Shown piece by piece: positions 26,304 to 35,652 of a DNA stretch of 64,000 nt. The notes under the pieces were generated by a model, which ran no database searches, was not told the origin of the DNA, and saw only the letters and a list, made by a program, of their open reading frames with translations. This DNA comes from Deltaproteobacteria bacterium (lineage in GTDB: Bacteria; Desulfobacterota; Desulfomonilia; UBA1062): contig JAGOOG010000002.1 of the NCBI GenBank assembly GCA_017992605.1, positions 62,001-126,000 of the forward strand. Direction: 5' to 3'. The position numbers and the translations under genes were made by a program. Numbering within the stretch: position 1 is the first letter of the stretch; every line of letters starts with the position of its first letter.

Positions 26304-27632
26304 GTGCATACCGTCAAGGCTGAAACGGTGGTCGTGGGAACCGGACCGGGCGGCGCCACCATAGCGCGGGAGCTCGCCAGGGCGGGAGAGGACGTCCTCG
26401 TCCTCGAAAAGGGGAGGGACCACCAGCTCCCCGTCGGCAGCATCCTGGCCTATGCCACCATGTACGACATCCAGCGGTCACGGGAGGGGGTGCTCATCCG
26501 CAGGGGCATCACCACCGGCGGGTCCACCATGATCTATTCGGGCAATTCCTACGATCCCCCGGCCTTCCTCAGGGAGGAGCTGGGCATCGACCTGTATGCG
26601 GAGGTGGGGGAGACCAAGGAGGAGCTCGGCATCCGGCCCATCCCCGAGTCTTATTACAGGAACTGGCCGGGCACCGCCAGGATCGTGGAGGCTGCCTCCG
26701 GGCTGGGGTACGCCATGGAGCCCCAGGAGCGGTTCATCGACCCCGGCCTGTGCGACCCCGCATGCGACCGCTGCCTGTTCGGCTGCAGGAGGGGGGCCAA
26801 GTGGACGGCCCGGGACTACCTCTACGAGGCCATGGCACTGGGTGCCCGGGTCATGACTCGCTGCGACGTGCGCAAGGTCATACGCTCGGGCAATGCCGCT
26901 GCAGGTGTTTATGCAAGGACGCCCGAAGGATCCCTGGTGGTGGAGGCCGGCCGGGTCATCCTGGCCGCGGGCGGTCTGGGCACACCCCTCATCCTCCAGG
27001 CATCCGGGATCAGCAGTGCCGGGACAAACTTCTTCACCGACCCCATGTCGGTCATGGTGGGGCTCTCGTCGGATGGCGCGGGCACCTGGCACGAGATCAC
27101 CTACACCTTTGCGGACGAGTCCCACGTGGGTGAGTTCGTGATGGGCAACGTGGGCGCGGTGAACGCCTTCATGGCCCAGATCGCGGCCCTGCACCTCCCC
27201 TACGCCTGGAGGGTCGCCCAGCTGAGAGGCCTGGTGGGCATGTTCGTCAAGCTCTGCGACGAGCCCTCGGGAAGGATAGAACCCGACGGCACTCTGCACA
27301 AGACCTTCACCGTGAAAGACGAGAAGACCATGGCCAAAGGCGTGGAGGCGGCGAAGGCAATCATGATCCGGGCAGGGGTGATCCCCTCCACCATATCGGT
27401 GGCCAAGGGGATCGGCGGCCACCCGGGCGGCACCGCGGCCATGGGCTCCGTGGTGGATACAAACCTCATGACGGACGTGGAGAACCTCTACGTGTGCGAC
27501 AACAGCGTCATGCCGCGCTCCGGTGGCATCCCCCCGGTGCTGACGCTGATCGCCCTGGGCAAGAAGTTCGCCCGGTCGCTCATCAAAAAAGGGAACTGGA
27601 CAGGAAAGGCACGGAAGAAGAGACATGACTGA
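26304..27632 (+). CDS. GMC-family FAD oxidoreductase with a Cys-rich segment
   Basis: The 442-residue flavoprotein has ETVVVGTGPGGATIARELA for FAD binding and the GMC C-terminal block SVAKGIGGHPGGTAAMG with SVMPRSGGIPPVLTLIALG. A Cys-rich stretch near residue 155 (DPACDRCLFGCRRGAKW) is not part of the classic GMC core and could hold a metal or Fe-S centre. It probably oxidises an alcohol or sterol-like substrate. The GTG at 26304 is chosen over the ATG at 26268 because AGGGGGG lies just upstream of it. It overlaps the transglutaminase-like gene by 8 nt. Confidence 0.85.
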   Translation: MHTVKAETVVVGTGPGGATIARELARAGEDVLVLEKGRDHQLPVGSILAYATMYDIQRSREGVLIRRGITTGGSTMIYSGNSYDPPAFLREELGIDLYAEVGETKEELGIRPIPESYYRNWPGTARIVEAASGLGYAMEPQERFIDPGLCDPACDRCLFGCRRGAKWTARDYLYEAMALGARVMTRCDVRKVIRSGNAAAGVYARTPEGSLVVEAGRVILAAGGLGTPLILQASGISSAGTNFFTDPMSVMVGLSSDGAGTWHEITYTFADESHVGEFVMGNVGAVNAFMAQIAALHLPYAWRVAQLRGLVGMFVKLCDEPSGRIEPDGTLHKTFTVKDEKTMAKGVEAAKAIMIRAGVIPSTISVAKGIGGHPGGTAAMGSVVDTNLMTDVENLYVCDNSVMPRSGGIPPVLTLIALGKKFARSLIKKGNWTGKARKKRHD

Positions 27633-28278
27633 GAGAGAAAAATACCTCAGGCCCACGGACACCATCGACTGCGACCACGCCACCATCAGGGCAACGGCCA
27701 GCGAGCTCACCGAGGGATGCCTTACCCCCCGGGAAAAGGCGCTCAGGCTCTTTCGCCATGTGCGCGACGAGATCCCCTACAGCCTCTACATGATCTCGGT
27801 CTTCAAAGAGGACTTCACGGCCTCGCGCATCCTGGCGTGGGGCAAGGGATACTGCGTCCAGAAGGCGGTGCTGCTGGCCGCCCTGGCCCGCGCCGCGGGC
27901 ATCCCGGCCCGCCTCGCCTTTGCCCGCATCCGCAACCACAAGGCCCCGGCAAAGATCGTGGCGTTGACCGGGACCAACATCTTCCCCCGCCACGGCTATA
28001 CCCAGCTCTTCCTGGAGGGAACCTGGGTGAGCATGGCCCCGACCTTTGACAGCACCCTGTGCGCAAAGATCGGCGTGCCTGTGGTCGAATGGGACGGACA
28101 GACCGACGCCACCCTGCCCCTCGAGGATCTCAATGGCGGGAAGTACATCGAGTACGTCGAGAAGTTCGGTCATTACGCCGACCTGCCCTTTGACTGGATC
28201 GTGGCGGAGACGTCCAAGACCGTGGGGAAGGACAAGCGGCCCTGGCTTTCACGGGAAGACATCACCAGGGGCCTGTGA
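27625..28278 (+). CDS. transglutaminase-like cysteine protease-fold protein
   Basis: The 217-residue protein matches the transglutaminase-like superfamily. The catalytic Cys lies in WGKGYCVQKAVLLAALARA, the His in FPRHGYTQLFLEG, and the Asp in APTFDSTLC. No signal peptide is visible, so it is probably cytoplasmic. Members can be peptidases or amide-forming enzymes. The start codon is inside the 3' end of the GMC gene, so the two proteins are made together and may modify the same substrate. It is convergent with the leftward wtpC gene across a 27-nt gap. Confidence 0.8.
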   Translation: MTEREKYLRPTDTIDCDHATIRATASELTEGCLTPREKALRLFRHVRDEIPYSLYMISVFKEDFTASRILAWGKGYCVQKAVLLAALARAAGIPARLAFARIRNHKAPAKIVALTGTNIFPRHGYTQLFLEGTWVSMAPTFDSTLCAKIGVPVVEWDGQTDATLPLEDLNGGKYIEYVEKFGHYADLPFDWIVAETSKTVGKDKRPWLSREDITRGL

Positions 28279-28305
28279 TCCGACCCCGCAGGCGAGATCC
28301 TATTT

Positions 28306-29343
28306 TCAGAACATGTGCACGGCCGAGGTCTTGAACGAGACCTGCACGTCAGTGCCGATGTCGAGCCCCAGGTCCACTGCCGAACCCTTGGTGACGAGTG
28401 ACTTGAACACCTGGTCGCGCACGGATACATGAACCTCGTAGAGGAATCCCTGATCGACGATGCCCCGGATGACGCCGACGAACGAGTTGCGCATGCTTGA
28501 TTCCAGGGGATCGAGGCTGAGCACGATATCCTCGGGACGGATGGCGACATAGCCGCTGGAGTTCTCGTGCAGATGCGGGACTTCGATGGAAAGCTCGCCC
28601 ACGCGGGCCGTGGTACTGTCGAAAACCGCAGGCAGGATGTTCTTCATGCCCACGAAATCCGCCACGAAGGAACTCGTGGGCCTCTGGAAGATGTCCCGGA
28701 CCGTCCCGGTCTGCACGATGGCCCCGTCATGCATGACCGCCGCGCTGGTGGCGAGCGTCAGGGCCTCGGAAAAGTCGTGCGTCACCATGAAAAAGGTGAT
28801 GTGCGAGTTCCTGTGGAGCTGCTTGAGCAGCAGACGGATGTCTTCCCTGAATCCGGGGTCCAGGGCGGAGAGGGGTTCGTCCAGCAGGATCACCCGCGGC
28901 TCCACCATGAGGGCCCGTGCCAGGGCCACCCGCTGGAGTTCTCCCCCGCTGAGCGTCTCCGGGTGCCTATGCAGAAGGTGGCCGATGCCGAGATCGTCCA
29001 CGAGCCTGCCGAAGCGCTGCCGGGCGGCCGTCCTGTCGTGCCGGTGATAGCGCAGGCCAAAGGTTATGTTGTGCTCAATGCTCAGATGCGGGAAGAGGGC
29101 ATAGTCCTGGTACATGATTCCCACACCACGTTTCTCCGGCTGCGACCGCGTGATATCCCTGCCGCCGACGGCTATGCTTCCTCCCAGAACCGGGACCAGC
29201 CCCGCGATGGCCTCCAGCAGGACGGTCTTGCCCGCACCGGTGGGGCCCATGAGCACAAAGAATCCCCCGTCCTCGATGGAAAGGTCGATATCCCGGAGGC
29301 GGAATTCGCCGAGATGGACCCTGAGACCCCTGATCTCGATCAT
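28306..29343 (-). CDS. wtpC: tungstate/molybdate ABC transporter ATP-binding protein
   Basis: The 345-residue ATPase has Walker A GPTGAGKT, the Q-loop MYQDYALFPHL, the signature LSGGELQRVALARAL and Walker B VILLDEPLSALDP, then the switch VTHDFSEA. About 110 C-terminal residues form a TOBE/MOP-like oxyanion-sensing domain (VAIRPEDIVLSLDP), as in ModC and WtpC. It powers uptake through WtpB with WtpA. The start at 29343 overlaps the wtpB stop in an ATGA arrangement. It is the last gene of the long leftward run that begins at 39939. Confidence 0.88.
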   Translation of the reverse strand: MIEIRGLRVHLGEFRLRDIDLSIEDGGFFVLMGPTGAGKTVLLEAIAGLVPVLGGSIAVGGRDITRSQPEKRGVGIMYQDYALFPHLSIEHNITFGLRYHRHDRTAARQRFGRLVDDLGIGHLLHRHPETLSGGELQRVALARALMVEPRVILLDEPLSALDPGFREDIRLLLKQLHRNSHITFFMVTHDFSEALTLATSAAVMHDGAIVQTGTVRDIFQRPTSSFVADFVGMKNILPAVFDSTTARVGELSIEVPHLHENSSGYVAIRPEDIVLSLDPLESSMRNSFVGVIRGIVDQGFLYEVHVSVRDQVFKSLVTKGSAVDLGLDIGTDVQVSFKTSAVHMF

Positions 29344-30125
29344 GCGGTCTTCTTCCCAGGCAGCGCCAGGACCCTCAGGACCAGGAACAGGGTCAGGCAT
29401 ACAAGCACCAGCCAAACGGCCACGGGCTGGGAGTACTTAAGCCCGTAGGCCTCGTAACGCTCGTAGATGAGTACCGGCGCGATCATGGGGTGGTAGGCCA
29501 CCACCACGACAGCCCCGAACTCGCTGATGGCCCGCGCGCAGCACATGATGATCCCGACCAGAACGCTGCGCCATGCAAGGGGAAAGGTGATCCGGGCAAA
29601 GGTGCCCCACATGGAGGCGCCCAGGCTGCGGGACACGTTCTCGAGTCGTGGGGAGACGGCCTCAATCCCGCTCTTGAGGGCATTGATGTAGAAGGGCATG
29701 CCCACGAAGGTGAGCACCGCGATGATGCCCGTCGTAGTGCCCATGATCCTGATGCCGAGTTCGCTCATGATCTGGCCCAGCCAGTGGTTCCTCCCGGCCA
29801 CGCCCAGGATGGCGATGCCCACCACGGGGTGCGGGATCACGATGGGCAGGTCGATGATGCTCTCGATGAGGTGCTTGCCCCTGAACCTCGACCGGGCGAG
29901 CACGTAGGCGAGCGGCGTTCCCACCACGAAGGATATGCCCGCCGCGGCAAAAGCCGTGTATACGCTCAGCCAGATCGATTGGACAACGTTCTTGTCGTGA
30001 AGCGTTTCCTTGAGCATGGCCGAGGAGGGCGCCGTGAGCATCTCCACCAGCGGCAGGAGAATGAATGCCAGGACCACGATGCCGCAGGACACCGACACCC
30101 AGTAGAACGGCTCCCTCCTCGCCAT
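29340..30125 (-). CDS. wtpB: tungstate/molybdate ABC transporter permease
   Basis: The 261-residue membrane protein has about six predicted helices. It carries the ABC permease EAA-type loop SRSLGASMWGTFARITFPLA, and LPIVIPHPVVGIAILG is typical of ModB/WtpB permeases. It forms the channel for oxyanions delivered by WtpA. It lies 13 nt after wtpA and overlaps wtpC by 4 nt. WtpB and ModB cannot be fully separated by sequence; the WtpA-type binding protein next to it decides the name. Confidence 0.88.
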   Translation of the reverse strand: MARREPFYWVSVSCGIVVLAFILLPLVEMLTAPSSAMLKETLHDKNVVQSIWLSVYTAFAAAGISFVVGTPLAYVLARSRFRGKHLIESIIDLPIVIPHPVVGIAILGVAGRNHWLGQIMSELGIRIMGTTTGIIAVLTFVGMPFYINALKSGIEAVSPRLENVSRSLGASMWGTFARITFPLAWRSVLVGIIMCCARAISEFGAVVVVAYHPMIAPVLIYERYEAYGLKYSQPVAVWLVLVCLTLFLVLRVLALPGKKTA

Positions 30126-30138
30126 GATGTTCTTCCTG

Positions 30139-31125
30139 TCAGTCCTTCACTTCGACGAGGCCCTTCAGTTCTGCGGGCAGTGCGGATTTCATCTGTTCCG
30201 TGGGGACCCTGCAGGGGACGAAGGGCGGCTGGCCCTGGTCCTTGAGGACCTTCAGACCACCCTTGGGATCGAGCAGGTACTTGAGAAACGCCACGGCGGC
30301 CTCCCTGTTCGGGGCGTCTTTTATGAGGGTGACCCCGTAGGTGACCGACTCACCCTTCATGTCCATGAACTCGCCCGGCTTGCTCCCGGTCACCTTCACC
30401 ACGGCCTGGGAGTAAAAGTCATCCTTCTTGTAGTCGCCCAGGTTTATCTCATCTGGCAATGTCACATACTTCAGCCCGTGCTGCACGGCCACGGAGAGAT
30501 ACTCCCACGCGTAGTCCATGTTGCCGGTCTGGAGCAATGAAACGAGCTCCACGGACTTGGGCCTCACATTGGCCTGGGGGCGATTCGCGATCATCCTGTC
30601 GTAGATGCCGGGCTTCTTGTAGTACTTCTCAGCCAGCAGGAGCACCATGAGGGCTCGGTACCCGCATGGATCCAGGTTTGGGTCCGAGTGCCCCCAGACA
30701 ACCTCCTTCTTCTGGAGGATCTCGTACCAGTTGTCGGCATTCACATCCTTGGCGAACCTGCTCTTGTCAGTATAGCAGAGCACGAGCTGGTTGGTGGCGA
30801 ATCGGATGTTCCAGTCTGCATGCTTGGGGACAAGGAGTTTGTCTATGACCTTGAAATCCGCCGATGCCATGATGTCGCAGGGCTTGTTCAGATCCGTGAC
30901 CTTGCGCGCCGCCGCCTGACTGCCGCTTGCCTCGCGCTGCAAGTCAACGCCCGGATACATGGTCTCGAACTCCTTTTCCATGGTCTCGAAGGGCATGGTA
31001 AGGCTCCCCGCATGGAACATGACCACGGTCCCCTTGGGCTCTGCCTGGGCATACTGGGGTGCCCCAAAAACAGTGGATCCCAGGATGACAGCCAGTGCGA
31101 CCACCTTGTATAATAGGTTCTTCAT
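30139..31125 (-). CDS. wtpA: WtpA-type tungstate/molybdate-binding protein
   Basis: The 328-residue precursor has a signal peptide ending near AQYAQA, followed by [19 protein letters not shown]. The FHAGSL element is the hallmark of WtpA rather than Mod[25 protein letters not shown] and [18 protein letters not shown] also match WtpA oxyanion-binding blocks. It captures tungstate or molybdate in the periplasm. TGAGGAGGAAACAAT gives a very strong ribosome site. It lies 60 bp after the metallo-beta-lactamase gene. Confidence 0.88.
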   Translation of the reverse strand: MKNLLYKVVALAVILGSTVFGAPQYAQAEPKGTVVMFHAGSLTMPFETMEKEFETMYPGVDLQREASGSQAAARKVTDLNKPCDIMASADFKVIDKLLVPKHADWNIRFATNQLVLCYTDKSRFAKDVNADNWYEILQKKEVVWGHSDPNLDPCGYRALMVLLLAEKYYKKPGIYDRMIANRPQANVRPKSVELVSLLQTGNMDYAWEYLSVAVQHGLKYVTLPDEINLGDYKKDDFYSQAVVKVTGSKPGEFMDMKGESVTYGVTLIKDAPNREAAVAFLKYLLDPKGGLKVLKDQGQPPFVPCRVPTEQMKSALPAELKGLVEVKD

Positions 31126-31185
31126 ATTGTTTCCTCCTCAGATTGTGGTTAGTCAGACACCCTTTGTCCCTCAGCGACCGTGCAA

Positions 31186-32139
31186 TCACGCACTGAAGGT
31201 CAGCTTCGTCCCGGACATGTTCAGGATGAACTGCCCCGGCATCTCGCGCTCGATGTGCATGATGGCCTTGCGTCCCGTGCAGTGGGTGGGCACGACATAG
31301 AGCGGGTTCAGGGCCTTGAGCTCGTCCGTTGTCCGCTCGATGATGGGCTCGAAGAAGGGGCCGCTCAGGTGGAACCCGCCGATCACCGCACACACCCTGT
31401 CCACGCCTGCCACCTTCATGGCGTGACGGACCGTGTTCACCACGCCCGCGTGCGAGCAGCCGGTTAAAACAACGAGCCCTTTGCCCTTCACGTTCACCGC
31501 GATGCCGGTGTCGTCCTCGATGGCATCCCACTGCTCGTGACCGTCCTCCACCCGGTGGGCGATGGGAAAGCCCTTCTCGAAGTCGGTGAGCCGGGGCACC
31601 TCGCCGAGGAACAGGGCACTCCCGTCCAGGAGCGGGTAGGGCTCGGTGGTCTCGACGAGCCTGAACCCCTCCTTGAGCACGGCGTCCTTGGTGAACTCGG
31701 GGAAGTAGACCTTGATCTCCTCGCCGAACTTCAGGTACCGCGACTTCTTGAAGGCCGCGGGGTGGCAGACGAACTCAACGGCGTCCTTGTTGCCGGCGAC
31801 GAGGGCGCTGAACTTCTGGATCCCGCCGGTGTGGTCAGAATGCCCGTGGGACAGCACGAAGGCCTTCGCAGAACCTACATCCGCTCCCAGCATGGCGGCG
31901 TTGCGTGCTGCCCCGTCCTCGGAGAACCCGAAATCGAAGAGCAGGGACGATGCCTTGCCCTGCGCATGGACCGTGACAAAGGCCGAGAACCCGTGCTCCG
32001 CCAGGACGGAATTCTTGATCTGCATGTCCTTGAGCGGCACCGCCCGCTGCACGACCGCCGAGTTGTCCAGTGCCGTGATGTCGATGTAGTTGTCCTGCAG
32101 GGTGAGGATTTCCACCTTGTCAACTTCTTGCATCTTCAT
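31186..32139 (-). CDS. metallo-beta-lactamase-fold protein, pterin-pathway-like subfamily
   Basis: The 317-residue protein has the metal motif LSHGHSDHTGGIQKF, a Cys/His segment VVLTGCSHAGVVNTV, IGGFHLSGPFF and PTHCTGRKA. This subfamily includes an archaeal enzyme of tetrahydromethanopterin synthesis and many proteins of unknown role. The start at 32139 is preceded by GGAGGG, and an upstream in-frame ATG is less likely. A paralogue lies at 59362. Position between WtpA and the CoA-disulfide reductase suggests a cofactor-linked function, which is inference. Confidence 0.85.
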   Translation of the reverse strand: MKMQEVDKVEILTLQDNYIDITALDNSAVVQRAVPLKDMQIKNSVLAEHGFSAFVTVHAQGKASSLLFDFGFSEDGAARNAAMLGADVGSAKAFVLSHGHSDHTGGIQKFSALVAGNKDAVEFVCHPAAFKKSRYLKFGEEIKVYFPEFTKDAVLKEGFRLVETTEPYPLLDGSALFLGEVPRLTDFEKGFPIAHRVEDGHEQWDAIEDDTGIAVNVKGKGLVVLTGCSHAGVVNTVRHAMKVAGVDRVCAVIGGFHLSGPFFEPIIERTTDELKALNPLYVVPTHCTGRKAIMHIEREMPGQFILNMSGTKLTFSA

Positions 32140-32225
32140 AGATCCCTCCTTCACGTTCATCGTGGAGCGGCCGTGTACGGCCGCTCCCATTTCTCACCAG
32201 TGAAGAGAATCACACCGCAGGGAGA

Positions 32226-33926
32226 TCACTTCTCCCTCGCATAGGGCCACGCCGCGATGCCGCCCTCCATGACCTTGACGTTCCTCCACCCGTTGGCCTC
32301 GAGCACCAGGGCTGCCTCGTAGCCCCTCAGCGAGATCTTGCAGTAGCAGACGATCTCCCTGTCCTTGTCCTGGGGAAGCTCCCCGAGTCGCCTCCTCAGG
32401 GCGCCCAGCGGGATCAGCGTCTCGCCGATGCCCAGGCGCACCTGCTCGTACTCGTCGGGACCCCGGGCATCGATGAAGAAGGGCCTGTCCTTCTCGTCGA
32501 GCTTCTTCCTGACCTCCATGGGCGAGACGCCCTTGAGCCTTCCCTTGAGCTTGTTCTGCATGAGGTGGGCCGTGGCGATGAAGTGGTCGATGGCGAGCGA
32601 AAAGGGAGGTGCGTACGGCAGGTCCGCGTTCACGATGTCCTCCACGTGCATGCCCGCCTGGATGGCCATGGCCCACTGGGCGATCTGCTTGGCCGCGTTG
32701 CCGGGGCCGATGCACTGGGCGCCGAGGATCTTCCCGGTGGAGCGTTCGCACACCAGCTTGGTGATGATGAGCTCGCCGCCCATGAAATTCGGCTTGTCCG
32801 TGCTCGCGTTCATCACGGTGACGATATCGTCGTAGCCGTTCTTTTTCGCCGAGGTCTCGGACAGGCCGGTGGACCCCGCAGAATAGTCGAAGACCTTGCA
32901 GATGCCGGTCTGGATCGTGCCGGGGAAGATGACCGTGTTGCCCATCACCGCGTTCTCTCCAGCCACCCTGCCCTGGAGGTTTGCCAGATCGCCGTACGGG
33001 GCCAGCACCTTTTTGCCTGTGATACGGTGCACGGTCTCCACGCAGTCACCCACGGCGTAGATGTCCGGGTCCGAGGTCTGCATGTACTCGTTGACCTCGA
33101 TGCCGCCCGTTGCCCCGATGGAAAGCCCTGCCTCCCTGGCAAGCTTCACGTTGGGTATAACGCCGATGGCGACCACGGCGAGCTCGCAGGGCAGCTCGGT
33201 CCCGTTGGCCAGCTTCACCCCGGTGAGCCTGCCGTTCTCGCCCAGGAACTCGACGATGCCGTTGCCGGTAATGACGTTGGCATTCTTGGTCTTCACGTGA
33301 TTTTCCACGAGCTTGGCCAGGTCCCAGTCCAGGAAGGTCAGCAGCTGGGGCAGCAGCTCGATGACCGTGATCTCCACGCCGGCCAGCTGCAGGGCCTCGC
33401 AGGTCTCGATGCCGATGAGACCACCGCCGATGATGACCGCCTTCTTGATGGTGCCCTCGTCGCGCACCCTCCTGAGAAAGTCCGCGTCCTTCATGGACTG
33501 GAGGGTGGTGATGCCCTTGAGGTCCACCCCCGGTATCGGGGGCATCCTGGGGGTTGCGCCCGTGGCTATGACGAGCTTGTCGTAGGCTACGGTGCCTGTC
33601 ACGCCGGTCAGCAGGCTCTTGAAAGACACCTCGTGCGCTTTCCTGTCGATGCCGGTGACCTCGGTGTTGGTTCCTGCCTTGATGTTCTTTGCGTTGAGAT
33701 AGAACTGGGGGTCCCGCACGATGCCCGCAGGCGTGCACAGCAGCATGTTCCGGTCGTCGAAGTACCCTCCGACGTAATAGGGGTAACCGCACGACGCCAT
33801 CGAGAGATCCGCGTCCTTCTGGAGGATCACCACCTCGGCATGCTCGTCCATGCGCCGTGCCTTTGCCGCCGCCTTGGGTCCTGCCGCGGACCCGCCGATT
33901 ATCACGATTCTCTTCCTGTCTGCCAA
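32226..33926 (-). CDS. CoA-disulfide reductase-like flavoprotein with C-terminal rhodanese domain
   Basis: The 566-residue protein starts with the FAD motif IVIIGGSAAGPKAAAKAR. It has the redox Cys in MASCGYPYYVGG typical of CoA-disulfide reductases and NADH oxidases, an NAD motif VIIGGGLIGIETCEAL, and YAVGDCVE. From about residue 470 a rhodanese domain follows, with FFIDARGPDEYEQVRLG and the active-site loop VCYCKISLRGYEA. Such fusions reduce CoA-disulfide or persulfide species. It lies between the NifX-like and metallo-beta-lactamase genes of the leftward run. A second, rhodanese-free relative is at 51528. Confidence 0.9.
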   Translation of the reverse strand: MADRKRIVIIGGSAAGPKAAAKARRMDEHAEVVILQKDADLSMASCGYPYYVGGYFDDRNMLLCTPAGIVRDPQFYLNAKNIKAGTNTEVTGIDRKAHEVSFKSLLTGVTGTVAYDKLVIATGATPRMPPIPGVDLKGITTLQSMKDADFLRRVRDEGTIKKAVIIGGGLIGIETCEALQLAGVEITVIELLPQLLTFLDWDLAKLVENHVKTKNANVITGNGIVEFLGENGRLTGVKLANGTELPCELAVVAIGVIPNVKLAREAGLSIGATGGIEVNEYMQTSDPDIYAVGDCVETVHRITGKKVLAPYGDLANLQGRVAGENAVMGNTVIFPGTIQTGICKVFDYSAGSTGLSETSAKKNGYDDIVTVMNASTDKPNFMGGELIITKLVCERSTGKILGAQCIGPGNAAKQIAQWAMAIQAGMHVEDIVNADLPYAPPFSLAIDHFIATAHLMQNKLKGRLKGVSPMEVRKKLDEKDRPFFIDARGPDEYEQVRLGIGETLIPLGALRRRLGELPQDKDREIVCYCKISLRGYEAALVLEANGWRNVKVMEGGIAAWPYAREK

Positions 33927-33985
33927 TCGATCCTCCTTAGATCTAACCTATTTATTTCTATTCTTCTCCCCGTGCCCTTGACAGG

Positions 33986-34324
33986 TCAATGGTCGCAGAC
34001 ATTCTGTCCGCCCTGGAGCCTGCCCGCCAGGTACTCCTCCACGAGGGCCTCGGGGGCCAAGGCAGGGGCGCCTACGAGGACCTGAATGCCCTGCTGGTTG
34101 AACAGGGCGATGGCCCGCTGGCCCATGCCGCCTGCGATGACAAAGGTGGCGCCGCGCTCGGCGAGCCAGGGGGGCAGCAGGCCGGGCTGGTGGGCAGGGG
34201 CCGCCACGTCTTGGCGGCCCGTGATCTTCCTGGTGGCCGGGTCCACATCGACAAGCGCGAAGCGCTCGCAGTGACCGAAGTGCATGCACAGTGTTCCGTT
34301 TGCTACCGGTATGGCAATACGCAT
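33986..34324 (-). CDS. NifX/NifB C-terminal-like (orange-protein-type) metal-cofactor protein
   Basis: The 112-residue single-domain protein reads MRIAIPVANGTLCMHFGHCERFALV, then VIAGGMGQRAIALFNQQGI. This is the dinitrogenase iron-molybdenum cofactor fold shared by NifX, NifB C-termini and the Desulfovibrio orange protein. His15 and Cys19 in the HFGHCE motif are possible ligands. It is the gene after the NifU-Mrp fusion. It probably binds a Mo, Fe or mixed metal cluster; no nitrogenase genes are present. Confidence 0.88.
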   Translation of the reverse strand: MRIAIPVANGTLCMHFGHCERFALVDVDPATRKITGRQDVAAPAHQPGLLPPWLAERGATFVIAGGMGQRAIALFNQQGIQVLVGAPALAPEALVEEYLAGRLQGGQNVCDH

Positions 34325-34355
34325 ATATCATCTCTCCTTTACGTTCGTTCTTCTG

Positions 34356-35651
34356 TTATTCAGTCCGCTCCTGCTCGCTCGGTTCCGCGATGGGACGGAT
34401 GATCTCCTGCATGATGCCGGCTGTGGCCGATTTCGCATAGGCGTGGATGAACGGACAGCCTTCGTCCGAGGCCTCTGCGACACCCGGGTCCATGGGGATC
34501 GACCCGAGGAACGGCACGCCCATGTCCTCGGCGATGCGGCGGCCGGCGCCGGACCGGAAGACCGTGGTGACCTCGCCGCAGCGCGGACAGACAAAGCCGC
34601 TCATGTTCTCCACCACGCCCAGGACAGGCACTCCGAGGTGCCTGCAGAACGATATGGACTTGCGCACATCCACCTCGGCCAGGCGCTGAGGTGTGGTGAC
34701 GATGACCGCGCCGTCGAGGTTGCCGATGAGCTGGCAGATGGACAGGGGTTCATCGCCCGTCCCCGGGGGAGAGTCGATGATGAGGAAATCGAGGTCGCCC
34801 CAGGCCGCGTCCCGGAGAAACTGCTTGAGGGCCCCCATCTTCATGGGGCCGCGCCAGATCACGGCGTCGTCCTGGCTGGAGAGAAAGAATCCTATGGACA
34901 TGACCTTGAGCCCGCCGATCTCGATGGGCAAAATCTCTCCGTCGCGGCTTTCCGGTTTCCGTCCCTCAAGGCCCAGCATGGTAGGCACGCTGGGACCATG
35001 GATATCGGCGTCCAGGAGCCCCACGGTCCACCCGTCCATGGACAGGGCAACGGCCAGGTTCACCGCCACCGTGCTCTTGCCCACACCACCCTTGCCGGAG
35101 AGCACCACGATCTTGCGCTTTATCCTGCAGAGCCTGTTCTCGAGCCTCTGCCGTTCCTCGAAGTCCTTGTCGCTCTCGCCCTCTTTGCGCGTGCGGGCCG
35201 AACAGGATGAGTCGGTGCAGGTACCGCACGCCTTTGTCTCCTCGGGACGGTCCTTCCGGCGCCCCTGCACCGTGCTGTGTACATAGTTCTCGCAGGCTGC
35301 CCTCAGGGTGTTGGCCGCCAGCAGGGCACAGTGCTCGTGGTCCCGGGACAGACCGCCCAGCGCATCGAGGATATCCTGCTGTTCCATGACCGCGGCCTCT
35401 TCCAGGCTCACCCCCTGGGCAAGGCTCGTGGCCATGCTGCCGCAGGCCTGGGAATGACCGCACCCGTCCGTGGTGAATGATGCCTTTTCCACCTTGCCTC
35501 CCTTGACCAAGATCCAGACCTCCATGGTGTCGCCGCAGGGACCGGTGACTCTGGCATGTCCATTGAAGGCAGGCAGGGGCCCCATGTTCCTCGGGTTCTC
35601 GGCATGGTCCATGGCTGTGCCTGAAAGTGTCCTGTGTGCGTCCGTATCCAT
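34356..35651 (-). CDS. NifU/IscU-like scaffold fused to Mrp/NBP35-type P-loop ATPase
   Basis: The 431-residue fusion has an N-terminal IscU/NifU-like scaffold (residues 10-130) with the three ligand cysteines in VTGPCGDTMEV, TTDGCGHSQACG and RDHEHCALLA. A linker with CGTCTDSSCSAR follows. The C-terminal Mrp ATPase has deviant Walker A VVLSGKGGVGKSTVAVN, FLIIDSPPGTGDEP and a C-terminal VCPRCGE metal-binding pair. Mrp/Nbp35 proteins carry and deliver Fe-S clusters. Fusing scaffold and carrier in one chain suggests cluster build-up and transfer in one protein. GGAGG lies 12 nt before the start. Confidence 0.9.
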   Translation of the reverse strand: MDTDAHRTLSGTAMDHAENPRNMGPLPAFNGHARVTGPCGDTMEVWILVKGGKVEKASFTTDGCGHSQACGSMATSLAQGVSLEEAAVMEQQDILDALGGLSRDHEHCALLAANTLRAACENYVHSTVQGRRKDRPEETKACGTCTDSSCSARTRKEGESDKDFEERQRLENRLCRIKRKIVVLSGKGGVGKSTVAVNLAVALSMDGWTVGLLDADIHGPSVPTMLGLEGRKPESRDGEILPIEIGGLKVMSIGFFLSSQDDAVIWRGPMKMGALKQFLRDAAWGDLDFLIIDSPPGTGDEPLSICQLIGNLDGAVIVTTPQRLAEVDVRKSISFCRHLGVPVLGVVENMSGFVCPRCGEVTTVFRSGAGRRIAEDMGVPFLGSIPMDPGVAEASDEGCPFIHAYAKSATAGIMQEIIRPIAEPSEQERTE

Positions 35652-35652
35652 T

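Noticed and set aside
32565-34085. Open frame of 506 codons on the plus strand
   Set aside because: It lies opposite the CoA-disulfide reductase-rhodanese gene, whose FAD, NAD and rhodanese motifs are complete; the plus-strand product has antisense-type composition.
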